Shown: piece by piece, positions 17,917-25,319 of the stretch | Layout: each line of letters starts with the position of its first letter | Numbering within the stretch: position 1 is the stretch's first letter | NCBI RefSeq assembly: GCF_003337305.1 | Contig: NZ_QPJO01000003.1 | Coordinates: 248,001-312,000 of the forward strand | Length of the DNA: 64,000 nucleotides | Reading direction: 5' to 3' | Origin: Winogradskyella arenosi | GTDB taxonomy: Bacteria; Bacteroidota; Bacteroidia; Flavobacteriales; Flavobacteriaceae | Notes under the pieces: generated by a model | Database searches by the model: none | What the model was told of the DNA's origin: nothing | What the model saw: only the letters and a program-made list of their open reading frames with translations | Position numbers and translations under genes: made by a program

Positions 17917-18149
17917 TTATCAAACTTGGGGCAATGATAACGCTTATTAGGTTAAGCTCAGACAAACATATAACAAATTCTCCTAGCCACCAAATAAAAT
18001 ATGTATTTTATCGATTTTATTTACACTTTAACGAGCTAAAATACCACAAACACCTGATTATCAACAGAAATAAAAGCAAGGAAAAATATTAACGATAAGG
18101 CATTAAACTTTTATTACATTCACAAGTCTAAATAGTAAAGCTTTTATAC
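17917..18149 (+). other. Intergenic region before the first ECF sigma locus
   Basis: About 230 bases of AT-rich sequence without a credible gene. No TAnnTTTG element and no copy of the RCAAGTTW-N12-RCATCTAAA promoter found near the second ECF locus is visible. How the sigma gene at 18150 is transcribed is therefore unclear. Confidence 0.4.
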
Positions 18150-18692
18150 TTGGTTAACGAATCGGAATTTATTGCGCGCTTACAAGACCCTAAGTCTAAA
18201 GAAAATGCCTTTAGAGAATTATTACAACTCTATAAGGAGCGCTTGTATTGGCATATACGAAAAATAGTACTGAATCATGCCGATGCCGATGATGTGCTTC
18301 AAAACACTTTTATAAAAATTTATAGAAGTATCGATAAGTTTAAAGGTGAAAGTAAACTCTTTTCATGGATGTATAGAATTGCAACGAATGAATCGATTAC
18401 TCTAATTAACAAGAACGCAAAGCGCTCACAGATTACTAATGAAGAGTACCAAGACCGGGCCATTAATAATCTAACCGCTGATGTCTATTTTGAAGGAGAT
18501 GCCATTCAACTTCAATTACAAAAAGCCATTGCGACGTTACCAGAAAAGCAACAACTTGTTTTTAATATGCGTTATTTTGACGAGTTAAAATATAAGGATA
18601 TTGCTGAAATTTTAGAGACTAGCGAAGGCGCTTTAAAAGCCTCATACCATATCGCAGCAAAAAAAATTGAAGCCTTTTTAACTGCCGATTAA
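18150..18692 (+). CDS. ECF-type RNA polymerase sigma factor (first ECF locus)
   Basis: 180 residues. Region 2 (about 20-95) contains NHADADDVLQNTFIKIYRSIDKFKGESKLFSWMYRIATNESI, quoted here only as the stretch from Asn42, and region 4 (about 120-175) has LPEKQQLVFNMRYFDELKYK and a helix-turn-helix. Between an in-frame stop at 18129 and the conserved part there is no ATG or GTG, so the start is probably TTG at 18150. It directs RNA polymerase to envelope-stress-type promoters. The two genes that follow (18782, 19295) are the usual flavobacterial companions: a one-pass membrane protein and a secreted sensor. Confidence 0.9.
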   Translation: MVNESEFIARLQDPKSKENAFRELLQLYKERLYWHIRKIVLNHADADDVLQNTFIKIYRSIDKFKGESKLFSWMYRIATNESITLINKNAKRSQITNEEYQDRAINNLTADVYFEGDAIQLQLQKAIATLPEKQQLVFNMRYFDELKYKDIAEILETSEGALKASYHIAAKKIEAFLTAD

Positions 18693-18781
18693 ACTATTCT
18701 TCCAATTTGAAGTCTAACAGTTATCTAAGCTTTTCTAGGACAGTAAAAATATCTACTGAAAACAGTATAGCCTAAAAAAAA

Positions 18782-19288
18782 ATGAAAAACGAAAACTTAC
18801 ATAAAATCAAATCTACAGGATTAAAAACGCCAGATCATTATTTTGAGTCGTTTGAAACTGATTTTTTTGAACGTCTAAATAAGACCTCAACTTTAGAGGC
18901 AATAGAACAACCTGGTTTTAGCGTTCCAGATTCTTATTTTAGCGATGTAGAAGTACAGATTTTAAATCAGGTTGAAGACCCAAAACCTACCCCAGTTATT
19001 CCGTTAAAACCCAAACGCTCGTTTTATTATATGGCAGGGATTGCAGCCAGTTTTGTATTATTTTTCAGCTTAATTTTTAACACGAAAAACACGGTATCTT
19101 TTGATACTATAGACACCGCAATAATTGAAGGGTATTTATACCAAGAAGAATACACTAATGAAGATTTTACTTCTTTATTTTTGTCCGACGATATCTCGGA
19201 GACCGATTTTATAGACCTTTCCATCTCAGATGAGACCTTAGATCAATATTTTGAGCAAATAGACACTGAAGATTTAATTTTTGAATAA
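18782..19288 (+). CDS. One-pass membrane protein, candidate anti-sigma factor
   Basis: 168 residues. A cytoplasmic-looking N-terminus (about 1-85) with two repeats of the kind TPDHYFESFE and VPDSYFSDVE, one hydrophobic helix (about 86-103), and a very acidic extracytoplasmic tail rich in Asp, Glu, Ser and Thr. Position between an ECF sigma gene and its sensor, with one membrane span, fits an anti-sigma factor, although there is no zinc-binding HxxxCxxC motif. The assignment rests on context. The next gene starts six bases downstream. Confidence 0.65.
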   Translation: MKNENLHKIKSTGLKTPDHYFESFETDFFERLNKTSTLEAIEQPGFSVPDSYFSDVEVQILNQVEDPKPTPVIPLKPKRSFYYMAGIAASFVLFFSLIFNTKNTVSFDTIDTAIIEGYLYQEEYTNEDFTSLFLSDDISETDFIDLSISDETLDQYFEQIDTEDLIFE

Positions 19289-19294
19289 TAGCCT

Positions 19295-19768
19295 ATGAAC
19301 GTTTCAAAGACCCACCACAAACAGATTAACCGCACCAAAATTGCCATGACGCTATTTTTAGGGCTGTTGTTCTCCGTAAGCGTATTTGCACAACGCATGG
19401 ACCGCGAAAAAATAAAAGCCTTAAAAATCGCCCATATTACGGAGCAGCTAGACTTAACTAAAACAGAAGCTCAGAAATTTTGGCCCGTATATAACGCTAA
19501 TGAAAGTGCTAAAGATAATCTTAGAGATGCCTCTAAAAACCGACGTAAAGAAAAAAAGCTAGAGTCGCTTTCTGAAGCTGAAGCCAAAACCCTATTGTTA
19601 GATATCGAAGAGATAGAACAACAGAAAATGACATTGCAGTCTAAGTACTTAAACGACTTACTGCAGATTCTTCCGGCTAAGAAAATAATTAAACTGTATC
19701 ATGCAGAACATTCTTTCCGACAAAAAATGTTTGAAGAATACAAAAAACGACATGCTAACGATAAATAA
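19295..19768 (+). CDS. Secreted Spy/CpxP-like sensor of the ECF sigma system
   Basis: 157 residues. A signal peptide (about 14-32, ending SVFAQ) is followed by an all-helical, highly charged domain. The stretch ITEQLDLTKTEAQKFWPVYN is the LTxxQ-like motif of Spy/CpxP-type periplasmic proteins, and the protein matches the family annotated in Flavobacteriia as sensor of ECF-type sigma factor. It would monitor the periplasm and act on the anti-sigma factor at 18782. The preceding gene is six bases away, so they are co-transcribed, and a terminator follows (19786-19817). Confidence 0.75.
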   Translation: MNVSKTHHKQINRTKIAMTLFLGLLFSVSVFAQRMDREKIKALKIAHITEQLDLTKTEAQKFWPVYNANESAKDNLRDASKNRRKEKKLESLSEAEAKTLLLDIEEIEQQKMTLQSKYLNDLLQILPAKKIIKLYHAEHSFRQKMFEEYKKRHANDK

Positions 19769-19785
19769 GCGTTAGATCACATAAA

Positions 19786-19817
19786 GAAAGGAAGCCTTAT
19801 AAGCTTCCTTTTTTTTA
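19786..19817 (+). terminator. Terminator of the first ECF locus
   Basis: Eight-pair stem AAGGAAGC / GCTTCCTT, loop of seven, followed by eight T. The convergent gene at 19815 ends within it. Confidence 0.85.
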
Positions 19818-20903
19818 TAACTGAAATAGCAATTTACTAATCCGACCATTACCTGCGGCATAGGCAACAGAATCATTTAAAAACCGAATCGTATAAAAAC
19901 CTTCGTCACTTAAATGGGTCCAGGTTTCCCCAGCATCACTACTATAATCCACACCTTTAAACCCTACAGCAACAAGTTTTTGTCCATTGCTATGCGGCAC
20001 GTACTGTATACAACTTCGATACCCTGGCCCAGATTGGTTTGAAACCACTTCCCAAGTTATACCACCATCCGTCGTTCTTATTTTATTGGCCGTATTGGCA
20101 TCTGCTTCGGTATAGTCGCCACCAATGGCAAATCCCGTGTAACGGTCGTAAAAATCAATAGAGTAAATCCCTGTTGTTGCCTCACCTTGCACGATAGGCG
20201 TTTCAAAAACACGCCAATGAATCCCTTTGTCTGGGGAGTATAAGACTCTACTTACCTTTCCTCCTGTAGCCACCCAAGTGTGATCGCCTACAATGGCAAT
20301 GTTAGTATCGCTAGCCGCAAAAGCCGCTTCACCTTCTATTATAGGAGGTAAATTATCGCAACTTAATTTAGACCAAGTTTCACCACCATCACGTGTAATA
20401 AGAATACTCATACACCCTTCCGTAGGATCGCCAATAACAATTCCTTCTTGATCATTCCAAAAATCCATAGCGTCATAAAATACATCAGGATGATGTTCAG
20501 AATACACAATAGTATTCTTTTCTTTATCTGCATTAAGTTGATAGAGTAAGGCTGGATTCCCAATGGTAATTCCGTAGCCCTTGTCTTTATTCACTGCCAA
20601 GGCTCTGAAGTTTAATTGAAGGGAGTCTGTAGACAGATTGACCTTGTTATTAGTAAACGATGGAGCATTGAACGTATCTACAGTTTGCAGTACTTTATTT
20701 TGAAATAGCATTCCCAACTCCCCTCTAGAGGTTAAATATATAGGACCAACAGAATCTAAGATTTCTAGCGCTCTTACATTTAAGGTGCTATCTTCCACCA
20801 TATGAACCATGGTTAACAGAGGCGTGTTTTTGGTACTTTGAAAGCCATTCGTTTTACAGGCCCCAAATAGCAAAAGCAGCAAGCCTAAACTTAATAATCG
20901 CAT
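19815..20903 (-). CDS. BNR/sialidase-like beta-propeller lipoprotein (Ycf48-like)
   Basis: 362 residues. The signal peptide ends with the lipobox FGAC (Cys16). The rest has repeated Asp-box (BNR) motifs: SILITRDGGETWSKL, VLYSPDKGIHWRVF, KIRTTDGGITWEVV and DYSSDAGETWTHL, spaced about 50-60 residues as in sialidase-type or Ycf48/HCF136-like propellers. No sialidase catalytic arginines can be assigned, so I call it a binding or assembly propeller, lipid-anchored in the envelope. It lies 88 bases beyond the SCO1 gene on the same strand and may be read with it. The substrate is unknown. Confidence 0.78.
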   Translation of the reverse strand: MRLLSLGLLLLLFGACKTNGFQSTKNTPLLTMVHMVEDSTLNVRALEILDSVGPIYLTSRGELGMLFQNKVLQTVDTFNAPSFTNNKVNLSTDSLQLNFRALAVNKDKGYGITIGNPALLYQLNADKEKNTIVYSEHHPDVFYDAMDFWNDQEGIVIGDPTEGCMSILITRDGGETWSKLSCDNLPPIIEGEAAFAASDTNIAIVGDHTWVATGGKVSRVLYSPDKGIHWRVFETPIVQGEATTGIYSIDFYDRYTGFAIGGDYTEADANTANKIRTTDGGITWEVVSNQSGPGYRSCIQYVPHSNGQKLVAVGFKGVDYSSDAGETWTHLSDEGFYTIRFLNDSVAYAAGNGRISKLLFQL

Positions 20904-20991
20904 AAGATTTCTTTTTTTTATAAAAATAGAAAACCTTCAGGACTTAAGGGTTAAACACCGAAAATAAAGCTGTATTTCTACAAGCGGTCTC

Positions 20992-21696
20992 CTAATGCGA
21001 AGCCTCTTCGTCCTTTAAAGCTTTAGCATCAATAATTAATTGTTGCATAGATGCTCTGTTTAAACCGTTGTATATCCCTCTTATATGTTTATTCTTATCA
21101 ATTAATAAGAAATTCTCGGTATGTAAAAAATCTTCAAGAGTCTTTGGAGTCCCTAAATCATTTTCAACAAAATATTGGGTTCGGCCCAAGTCGTAGATTT
21201 CTGTTCGCTCACCTGTAACCAAATGCCATTTATGCGGAATCACCCCATGCTTATCGGCGTATTGTTTTAAAACAGGTACGGAATCTTGCGTCGGCGTCAC
21301 GGAATGTGATAAAAACAAAATATCATCATCGTCTTTAAACGTTTCTTGTAATTGAAACATATGTCCTGTCATTTGCGGACAGATTCCGGGGCAACTCGTA
21401 AAAAAGAAATCGGTGATATAAATCTTATCCTTAAAAGTATCTTGAGTTACGGTTTCCCCAAGCTGGTTCGTTAGTTTAAAATCTTTAATCTTATGAAAAG
21501 CTTGCTCTTCTTCACTACCTGGCACCAACCACTGGGGTGTAAACGATTCTTCATTATAATAGGGCAAGTAGGCTACACGACTATCGGTTTCAACAGCATT
21601 AACCGTTTTGGTCTTCGCTTCATTGCAACTCAATAATAGCACCCCAAATACAAGTACACCTAAAATACCCTTATTTCTTCTTAACAACTTTTTCAT
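20992..21696 (-). CDS. SCO1/SenC/PrrC family copper chaperone lipoprotein
   Basis: 234 residues. Lipobox LLSC at Cys24, then a thioredoxin-fold domain with the copper site CPGIC (Cys102 and Cys106) and the matching His192 in DFLHTENF, so all three SCO1 copper ligands are present. SCO proteins deliver copper to CuA of cytochrome oxidase or act as copper-dependent thiol reductases in the periplasm. The first 26 bases overlap the end of the YwqK-like gene, a sign of translational coupling. It is the last gene of a unit starting at the EF-hand gene (23617). Confidence 0.92.
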   Translation of the reverse strand: MKKLLRRNKGILGVLVFGVLLLSCNEAKTKTVNAVETDSRVAYLPYYNEESFTPQWLVPGSEEEQAFHKIKDFKLTNQLGETVTQDTFKDKIYITDFFFTSCPGICPQMTGHMFQLQETFKDDDDILFLSHSVTPTQDSVPVLKQYADKHGVIPHKWHLVTGERTEIYDLGRTQYFVENDLGTPKTLEDFLHTENFLLIDKNKHIRGIYNGLNRASMQQLIIDAKALKDEEASH

Positions 21697-22291
21697 TTTC
21701 TAATTTATAACAAGCGTTCGCACGCATCAGTCCAAAAACTCTATCGTTTTTAACTTCATAATTCACATATAATTTCCCATTGGGTAGCCAGGCCTTTTGT
21801 AACCCTTTTTCCTTCCCGCCTTCTAACCAGCGTAATTTTGAAAGTTCACCATTAGAATAAAACTGTTTCTCTTGGCCTTCTTTTTTTCCAGCTTTATAAG
21901 TGACCTCTAAAGCCACAAGGCCATTTTCCCAATAACTTGTATAAAGCCCTTCTAATTTATTCTGATGATAATAAGCCTTACTACGCAACACCCCGTTATC
22001 GGACCACGTTTTGGCAACACCTTGGCGTTTCCCTTGATAGAATCCTAATTTCTCAATATGCTGCCCTTGCGCATTTTCTTTAACCGCATACCCATTATAA
22101 GGCTTATCGTTATAAGACCAGACGCCGTTTAATGGATTTAAGACTAAATCTGACTTTTTAACGAGGGTATCGCTAATAAGCAACTCAAAGTCTTTAGCTT
22201 TAGGAGCGTTTTGAGCAACAGAATTGCTCGCCCGCTCCTGACAGCTATAATAAGAAAGTAATACGCTAAGCGCTAAAATTAGAAGTCTCAT
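21671..22291 (-). CDS. MORN/YwqK-type repeat lipoprotein
   Basis: 206 residues. N-terminal lipoprotein signal (lipobox SYYSC, Cys17). From about residue 55 there are tandem YwqK/MORN-like repeats of about 22 residues, e.g. GFYQGKRQGVAKTWSDNG, AYYHQNKLEGLYTSYWENG and YKAGKKEGQEKQFYSNGEL. YwqK was labelled an antitoxin partner in Bacillus, but in Bacteroidota these repeat proteins are abundant surface or envelope proteins of unknown role, and no toxin is adjacent. It starts three bases after the YHYH gene and overlaps the SCO1 start by 26 bases, making a tight three-gene operon. Confidence 0.78.
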   Translation of the reverse strand: MRLLILALSVLLSYYSCQERASNSVAQNAPKAKDFELLISDTLVKKSDLVLNPLNGVWSYNDKPYNGYAVKENAQGQHIEKLGFYQGKRQGVAKTWSDNGVLRSKAYYHQNKLEGLYTSYWENGLVALEVTYKAGKKEGQEKQFYSNGELSKLRWLEGGKEKGLQKAWLPNGKLYVNYEVKNDRVFGLMRANACYKLENEKVVKKK

Positions 22292-22294
22292 AAA

Positions 22295-23062
22295 TTAATA
22301 CCCTTGAAATGGTCCTGCAAAAGCTAAATAAGAACCTGTTGTAGAATACACTTCATTGATAATATGATAATGATATTCTTCCTCTCCATTAGTATATTGG
22401 GTTGCAGAAGTATGCCCTCCTGAAACATCTAAATCCGTTGGATACGTTCCGGTAGAAGCACATTGTCTTCCATAGAGAAATACACCATCTAATAAAATAC
22501 CAACCAAAGCATCGTCATCATCACTGAACGCTTTAGGCTCTAAATGGTAATGATAAACCCCGGGACCAATATGGCCTCCTGTCCAATCTAAAGACCCCGC
22601 AGCTTCGTCTAATTGTCCTGCTCCCTCTTGATCATTAAATATGGAAGCCCCACTTACCGCAATGCCGATAGTATCAAAATTTGTAGCAACAGAACTTCCA
22701 GTAAGATCTGGCGTTGCATCTACCATTATGGTTACCGCATTATTGTTGCTAGACATAATACTAGGGGTAAGATCTACTGTAGGCTCATCTCTATATAACT
22801 CATGGCCTTCTCCCCAATACACGGTTTCGTGATCTGGTAAACCCGAAGTTTCAATAACAACTTGTGATCCTTCTAAATAGATTGTTGTGGCGTCCGAATT
22901 AAACGCGGCAAAAGCAGCGTGAAGTTCTGTAACGACCTCATCGTCGGTATCCGATACACCTGATGTTGAATCGTCTGTGCTGTCATCTTCCGAACAAGCG
23001 GTATTCAGTGTAAACATTAATACAGTTAAGCCTAATAATTTTAATACATCTTTCATTTCCAT
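22295..23062 (-). CDS. YHYH-domain lipoprotein
   Basis: 255 residues. Lipobox LNTAC (Cys23), followed by a very acidic Asp/Ser/Thr spacer. The YHYH domain fills the rest, with the eponymous motif twice: GPGVYHYHLEP near residue 165 and EEEYHYHIIN near residue 230, plus conserved Cys in YGRQCAS. The clustered histidines suggest metal binding; function is not established. It is the first of three tightly packed genes (YHYH, YwqK, SCO1), and the neighbouring copper chaperone strengthens a metal-handling guess. A second in-frame Met is at residue 3. Confidence 0.85.
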   Translation of the reverse strand: MEMKDVLKLLGLTVLMFTLNTACSEDDSTDDSTSGVSDTDDEVVTELHAAFAAFNSDATTIYLEGSQVVIETSGLPDHETVYWGEGHELYRDEPTVDLTPSIMSSNNNAVTIMVDATPDLTGSSVATNFDTIGIAVSGASIFNDQEGAGQLDEAAGSLDWTGGHIGPGVYHYHLEPKAFSDDDDALVGILLDGVFLYGRQCASTGTYPTDLDVSGGHTSATQYTNGEEEYHYHIINEVYSTTGSYLAFAGPFQGY

Positions 23063-23122
23063 ATGATTATTTTAGTTAATATTTGTTTGTCTTTAGAGCA
23101 GTATAAAAGTGCTCTTATCTTT

Positions 23123-23617
23123 TTAGTGCTTTCGTTTTTGTGAATCTTCTTTTTGGTAATAGGCTTTTAATTCTTCTTCATCTAACTGAGCATCTCCGTT
23201 ACGATCAATGGTCTTAAAATTAGCCATCAAGTCGCGTTGATCCTTAGCATTAACCTCTAATTCATTTAGCATCCCATCGCCATCATGATCAATGGCTTCA
23301 AGTAGTTTTTCTACCGTTACAGATTTTAAAACCGTTCCATTAAGCGAGGCCTCTAGTTCTTCAAGAGAAACAAAACCGTCACCATCAATATCAATTTCTT
23401 CAAAATCCTCAGCAATTTTTCCTCTTCGGTCGTTTGCAGCTTCACGGGCTTCTATTTTACCATCGTTATTGGTATCTAACAGCTCCAAAATTTCTGACGC
23501 TTCAGGTTGTTCTCCATTTGGCGGCCCTCCACCTTGACGCCCATCTCTACCGCCTTGCGAAAAAACAAATAGACTACTAGCGAAAGCAAGGAGTACTAAA
23601 AATGACTTCATATTCAT
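23123..23617 (-). CDS. Secreted EF-hand calcium-binding protein, four loops
   Basis: 164 residues. Signal peptide (about 1-20, ending VFSQ), a Gly/Pro-rich linker, then four EF-hand loops each with acidic positions 1, 3, 5 and 12: residues 48-59 (DTNNDGKIEARE), 76-87 (DIDGDGFVSLEE), 110-121 (DHDGDGMLNELE) and 138-149 (DRNGDAQLDEEE). It should bind calcium in the periplasm or outside the cell. A sigma-E-like promoter (23643-23671) stands 25 bases ahead. The YHYH gene follows after 60 bases containing a small GAGCA/TGCTC hairpin, so the YHYH-YwqK-SCO1 genes may be read through from here. Confidence 0.9.
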   Translation of the reverse strand: MNMKSFLVLLAFASSLFVFSQGGRDGRQGGGPPNGEQPEASEILELLDTNNDGKIEAREAANDRRGKIAEDFEEIDIDGDGFVSLEELEASLNGTVLKSVTVEKLLEAIDHDGDGMLNELEVNAKDQRDLMANFKTIDRNGDAQLDEEELKAYYQKEDSQKRKH

Positions 23618-23642
23618 CCGTGTTATTTATTTTGATTTAAAG

Positions 23643-23671
23643 TTTAGATGCTATACGATTTATAAACTTGC
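23643..23671 (-). promoter_or_regulatory. Sigma-E-like ECF promoter, copy A (EF-hand operon)
   Basis: On the minus strand GCAAGTTT (23664-23671), 12 bases, GCATCTAAA (23643-23651). The -10 part ends about 25 bases before the ATG of the EF-hand gene. An A-rich tract lies just upstream of the -35 part. Confidence 0.75.
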
Positions 23672-23702
23672 GGTGTCCCCGTATTTTTTTTAGCTGACAT
23701 TC

Positions 23703-23743
23703 AAAAAAAATAATAAAGACTTCGTATTGGTGTACGAAGTCTT
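23703..23743 (-). terminator. Terminator of the orphan short transcript
   Basis: Perfect eleven-pair stem AAGACTTCGTA / TACGAAGTCTT with a six-base loop, followed on the minus strand by TATTATTTTTTTT. Confidence 0.85.
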
Positions 23744-23808
23744 ATTAAAACAATTTATAAACTTAAACTACAATTTGGTGGAACACCACCTCATCATTAG
23801 ATTAATCC
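23712..23808 (-). ncRNA. Candidate small RNA driven by a sigma-E-like promoter
   Basis: Between the sigma-E-like promoter copy B (23815-23843) and the terminator at 23703-23743 is a unit of about 100 bases with no reasonable gene. It contains a GGTGG-TGTT-CCACC hairpin (23773-23786). The only start-stop frame is a nine-residue MMRWCSTKL that coincides with this hairpin, so an RNA product is likelier than a peptide. This is inferred from promoter and terminator placement only. Confidence 0.45.
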
Positions 23809-23814
23809 TATAGC

Positions 23815-23843
23815 TTTAGATGCCATAACGAGATTAAACTTGC
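23815..23843 (-). promoter_or_regulatory. Sigma-E-like ECF promoter, copy B (orphan transcript)
   Basis: Minus strand GCAAGTTT (23836-23843), 12 bases, GCATCTAAA (23815-23823). Both boxes are identical to copies A and F. It lies 27 bases past the DUF6090 stop codon, and a run of nine A lies upstream of the -35 part. Confidence 0.7.
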
Positions 23844-23869
23844 GGCACTTTACTATTTTTTTTTGCAGC

Positions 23870-24625
23870 TTACTCATTTTCTAATTCTTTAGTAAGCTTA
23901 TAAGCGATCATTTGAGTTTTATCGCGCAGTGTTTTGGCGTTTTCTAATTGGATTTCCGTTTGCAATACCCGATCTACCAAACAGTTTTGATACGATCTAC
24001 TTAACAGTAAATTATTATAATTGGAGGCCAAGGTAAACTCTTTGTGCTCCTGACATGGAAACTCACGCTGCGTTAAAATATCAATAAGGGAAATGTATTT
24101 TTCTATGGTGGGCTGCAAGCGATTAACTATAATGTTTTCAATTTTAGTTTCTTGATTCTGAAAATTATCTAATTCATTAGGGTAAGCGGCAATTAGATCT
24201 TTTAAAAATACACTTTCTATAAACTCAAATTTATTGGTAGTGTTTACAGAATTTATAGCACCACTGTGTAATTGCGTAGGTTTATAAGCCACATCAATAA
24301 TGGCTTTTTTTTCGTCCTCAGACAATAGCTTCGGCGTCTCTTCTAAAATTAAATCAATAGTACTTTCTAGGTTTTGCACATTTTGAGTATAACTAGCAAT
24401 GGCATAATCTAAAAGGTCTAAATTGGCGTTTAACTCTTCATTTAAAGATTGGTAAATTTTAATTTCAACAATTTTATTTTTTCGCAACTCATTAAGCGTA
24501 TTAATTTTCCAGGCAATTAAAACCCCTAGTACAATTAAAATAATCTCTCCAAGAGCGTAAATTAAATAGTTTTTAATCTTACCTGACACCAATAATTTTT
24601 TTCTAATTTTTCTAAATATTCGCAT
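23870..24625 (-). CDS. DUF6090 family membrane protein
   Basis: 251 residues. The start MRIFRKIRKKLLVSGKIKNY followed by one membrane helix (about 21-43, IYALGEIILIVLGVLIAWKIN) is diagnostic of DUF6090, a Bacteroidota family of unknown function. The remainder is a long alpha-helical extracytoplasmic domain with coiled-coil character. Upstream (24646-24653) a CATCTAAA resembling the local sigma-E-like -10 box is present but without the -35 half. It lies between two EF-hand genes and carries its own upstream terminator, so it appears to be a separate unit. Confidence 0.8.
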   Translation of the reverse strand: MRIFRKIRKKLLVSGKIKNYLIYALGEIILIVLGVLIAWKINTLNELRKNKIVEIKIYQSLNEELNANLDLLDYAIASYTQNVQNLESTIDLILEETPKLLSEDEKKAIIDVAYKPTQLHSGAINSVNTTNKFEFIESVFLKDLIAAYPNELDNFQNQETKIENIIVNRLQPTIEKYISLIDILTQREFPCQEHKEFTLASNYNNLLLSRSYQNCLVDRVLQTEIQLENAKTLRDKTQMIAYKLTKELENE

Positions 24626-24662
24626 AAGAGGTTTGGGTATTTTTAGTTGTTTTTTAGATGAA

Positions 24663-24694
24663 TAAAAAAGCTTCGCAATTTCTTACGAAGCCTT
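24663..24694 (-). terminator. Terminator upstream of the DUF6090 gene
   Basis: Minus-strand hairpin GCTTCG / CGAAGC with a ten-base loop and a T run. It ends the transcript of the two-EF-hand gene after about 135 untranslated bases. Its stem resembles the other terminators of this island. Confidence 0.7.
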
Positions 24695-24829
24695 TTCTCA
24701 AAACAATCAATCAAACTATCTATTATAAAACCTTGATGCTGCACATGAATATACAGGACCCAATTTTACAATCTTTTTATACCTTTTTAAACGCTTCACA
24801 CTGAGATTGTATGCTACAGCTTTAGGTAC
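24695..24829 (-). other. Long 3' untranslated stretch after the short EF-hand gene
   Basis: About 135 bases between a stop codon and a terminator with no gene. Near its start the minus strand reads GTACCTAAAGCTGTAG, close to the -10 region of copy B (GCATCTAAAGCTATAG), but no -35 box is present. It may be a decayed promoter. Confidence 0.3.
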
Positions 24830-25111
24830 TTATCGTTTTTTTCGTTCTGGTTTTGGTGCGTTTTTAAACTCCTCTTCACTTATAAATCCGTCTTCATCTG
24901 TGTCAATTTTAGAAAATTGATCTTTTAAAGGCCCTTTAATTTCAGATTCTGCTAGTTTCCCATCCTCATTCGCATCCATTTCTTCTAATAGTTGTGCAAA
25001 TGTTGGTGGCGCTTTACGCTCTTGTCGATCTTGAGATTGTGCAAATCCGATACTTGAACTGATCATTAAACCAAATGCTAATACTGCTGTTGTCATTGTG
25101 TTACTTTTCAT
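24830..25111 (-). CDS. Small secreted EF-hand protein, two loops
   Basis: 93 residues. Signal peptide (about 1-25, ending GFAQ), then two EF-hand loops at residues 46-57 (DANEDGKLAESE) and 70-81 (DTDEDGFISEEE), ending in a Lys/Arg-rich tail. Calcium binding in the periplasm is expected. It looks like a half-size relative of the four-loop protein at 23123. A sigma-E-like promoter (25138-25166) lies 27 bases upstream and a terminator follows at 24663-24694. Confidence 0.88.
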   Translation of the reverse strand: MKSNTMTTAVLAFGLMISSSIGFAQSQDRQERKAPPTFAQLLEEMDANEDGKLAESEIKGPLKDQFSKIDTDEDGFISEEEFKNAPKPERKKR

Positions 25112-25137
25112 GTCTTTTTATTTTAAGATTATATACT

Positions 25138-25166
25138 TTTAGATGTGCTTATCACTTTAAACTTGT
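25138..25166 (-). promoter_or_regulatory. Sigma-E-like ECF promoter, copy C (short EF-hand gene)
   Basis: Minus strand ACAAGTTT (25159-25166), 12 bases, ACATCTAAA (25138-25146). Upstream is a small GTGTT/AACAC hairpin with a T-run loop (A/T tract). Confidence 0.75.
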
Positions 25167-25248
25167 GCGTTTTCGTGTTAAAAAAAACACAAATAAAAAA
25201 TGATGATAATAGGGTTTATTGCTAAATAAAATAATGCTGTATACCTTC

Positions 25249-25281
25249 AAGAAAAAGCTTCGTAAAGATTTACGAAGCTTT
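25249..25281 (-). terminator. cotH terminator
   Basis: Near-perfect stem AAAGCTTCGTAA / TTACGAAGCTTT with a short loop, followed on the minus strand by TTTTTC, about 40 bases after the CotH stop codon. Confidence 0.8.
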
Positions 25282-25319
25282 CACTAAACTATTACTATTA
25301 AAAACTAAAACTTCTTTTT

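Noticed and set aside
17853..18092. 79-codon frame after the MsbA-like gene
   Set aside because: It passes through the operon terminator, has no family resemblance and overlaps the exporter end.
21671..22291. Toxin-antitoxin module based on the YwqK-type protein
   Set aside because: No toxin-like partner is adjacent; neighbours are lipoproteins in a coupled operon and the protein itself has a lipobox.
23063..23122. CTGCTCTAAAG upstream of the YHYH gene as an ECF promoter
   Set aside because: The -35 half is absent at the fixed spacing and the bases form part of a GAGCA/TGCTC hairpin.
23755..23790. Micro-ORF MMRWCSTKL in the orphan sigma-dependent transcript
   Set aside because: Its codons coincide with the GGTGG/CCACC hairpin and it has no ribosome-binding site, so structure explains the sequence better.
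24646..24653. CATCTAAA upstream of the DUF6090 gene as a sixth ECF promoter
   Set aside because: No RCAAGTTW-like box lies 12 bases upstream; the position is taken by the terminator stem.
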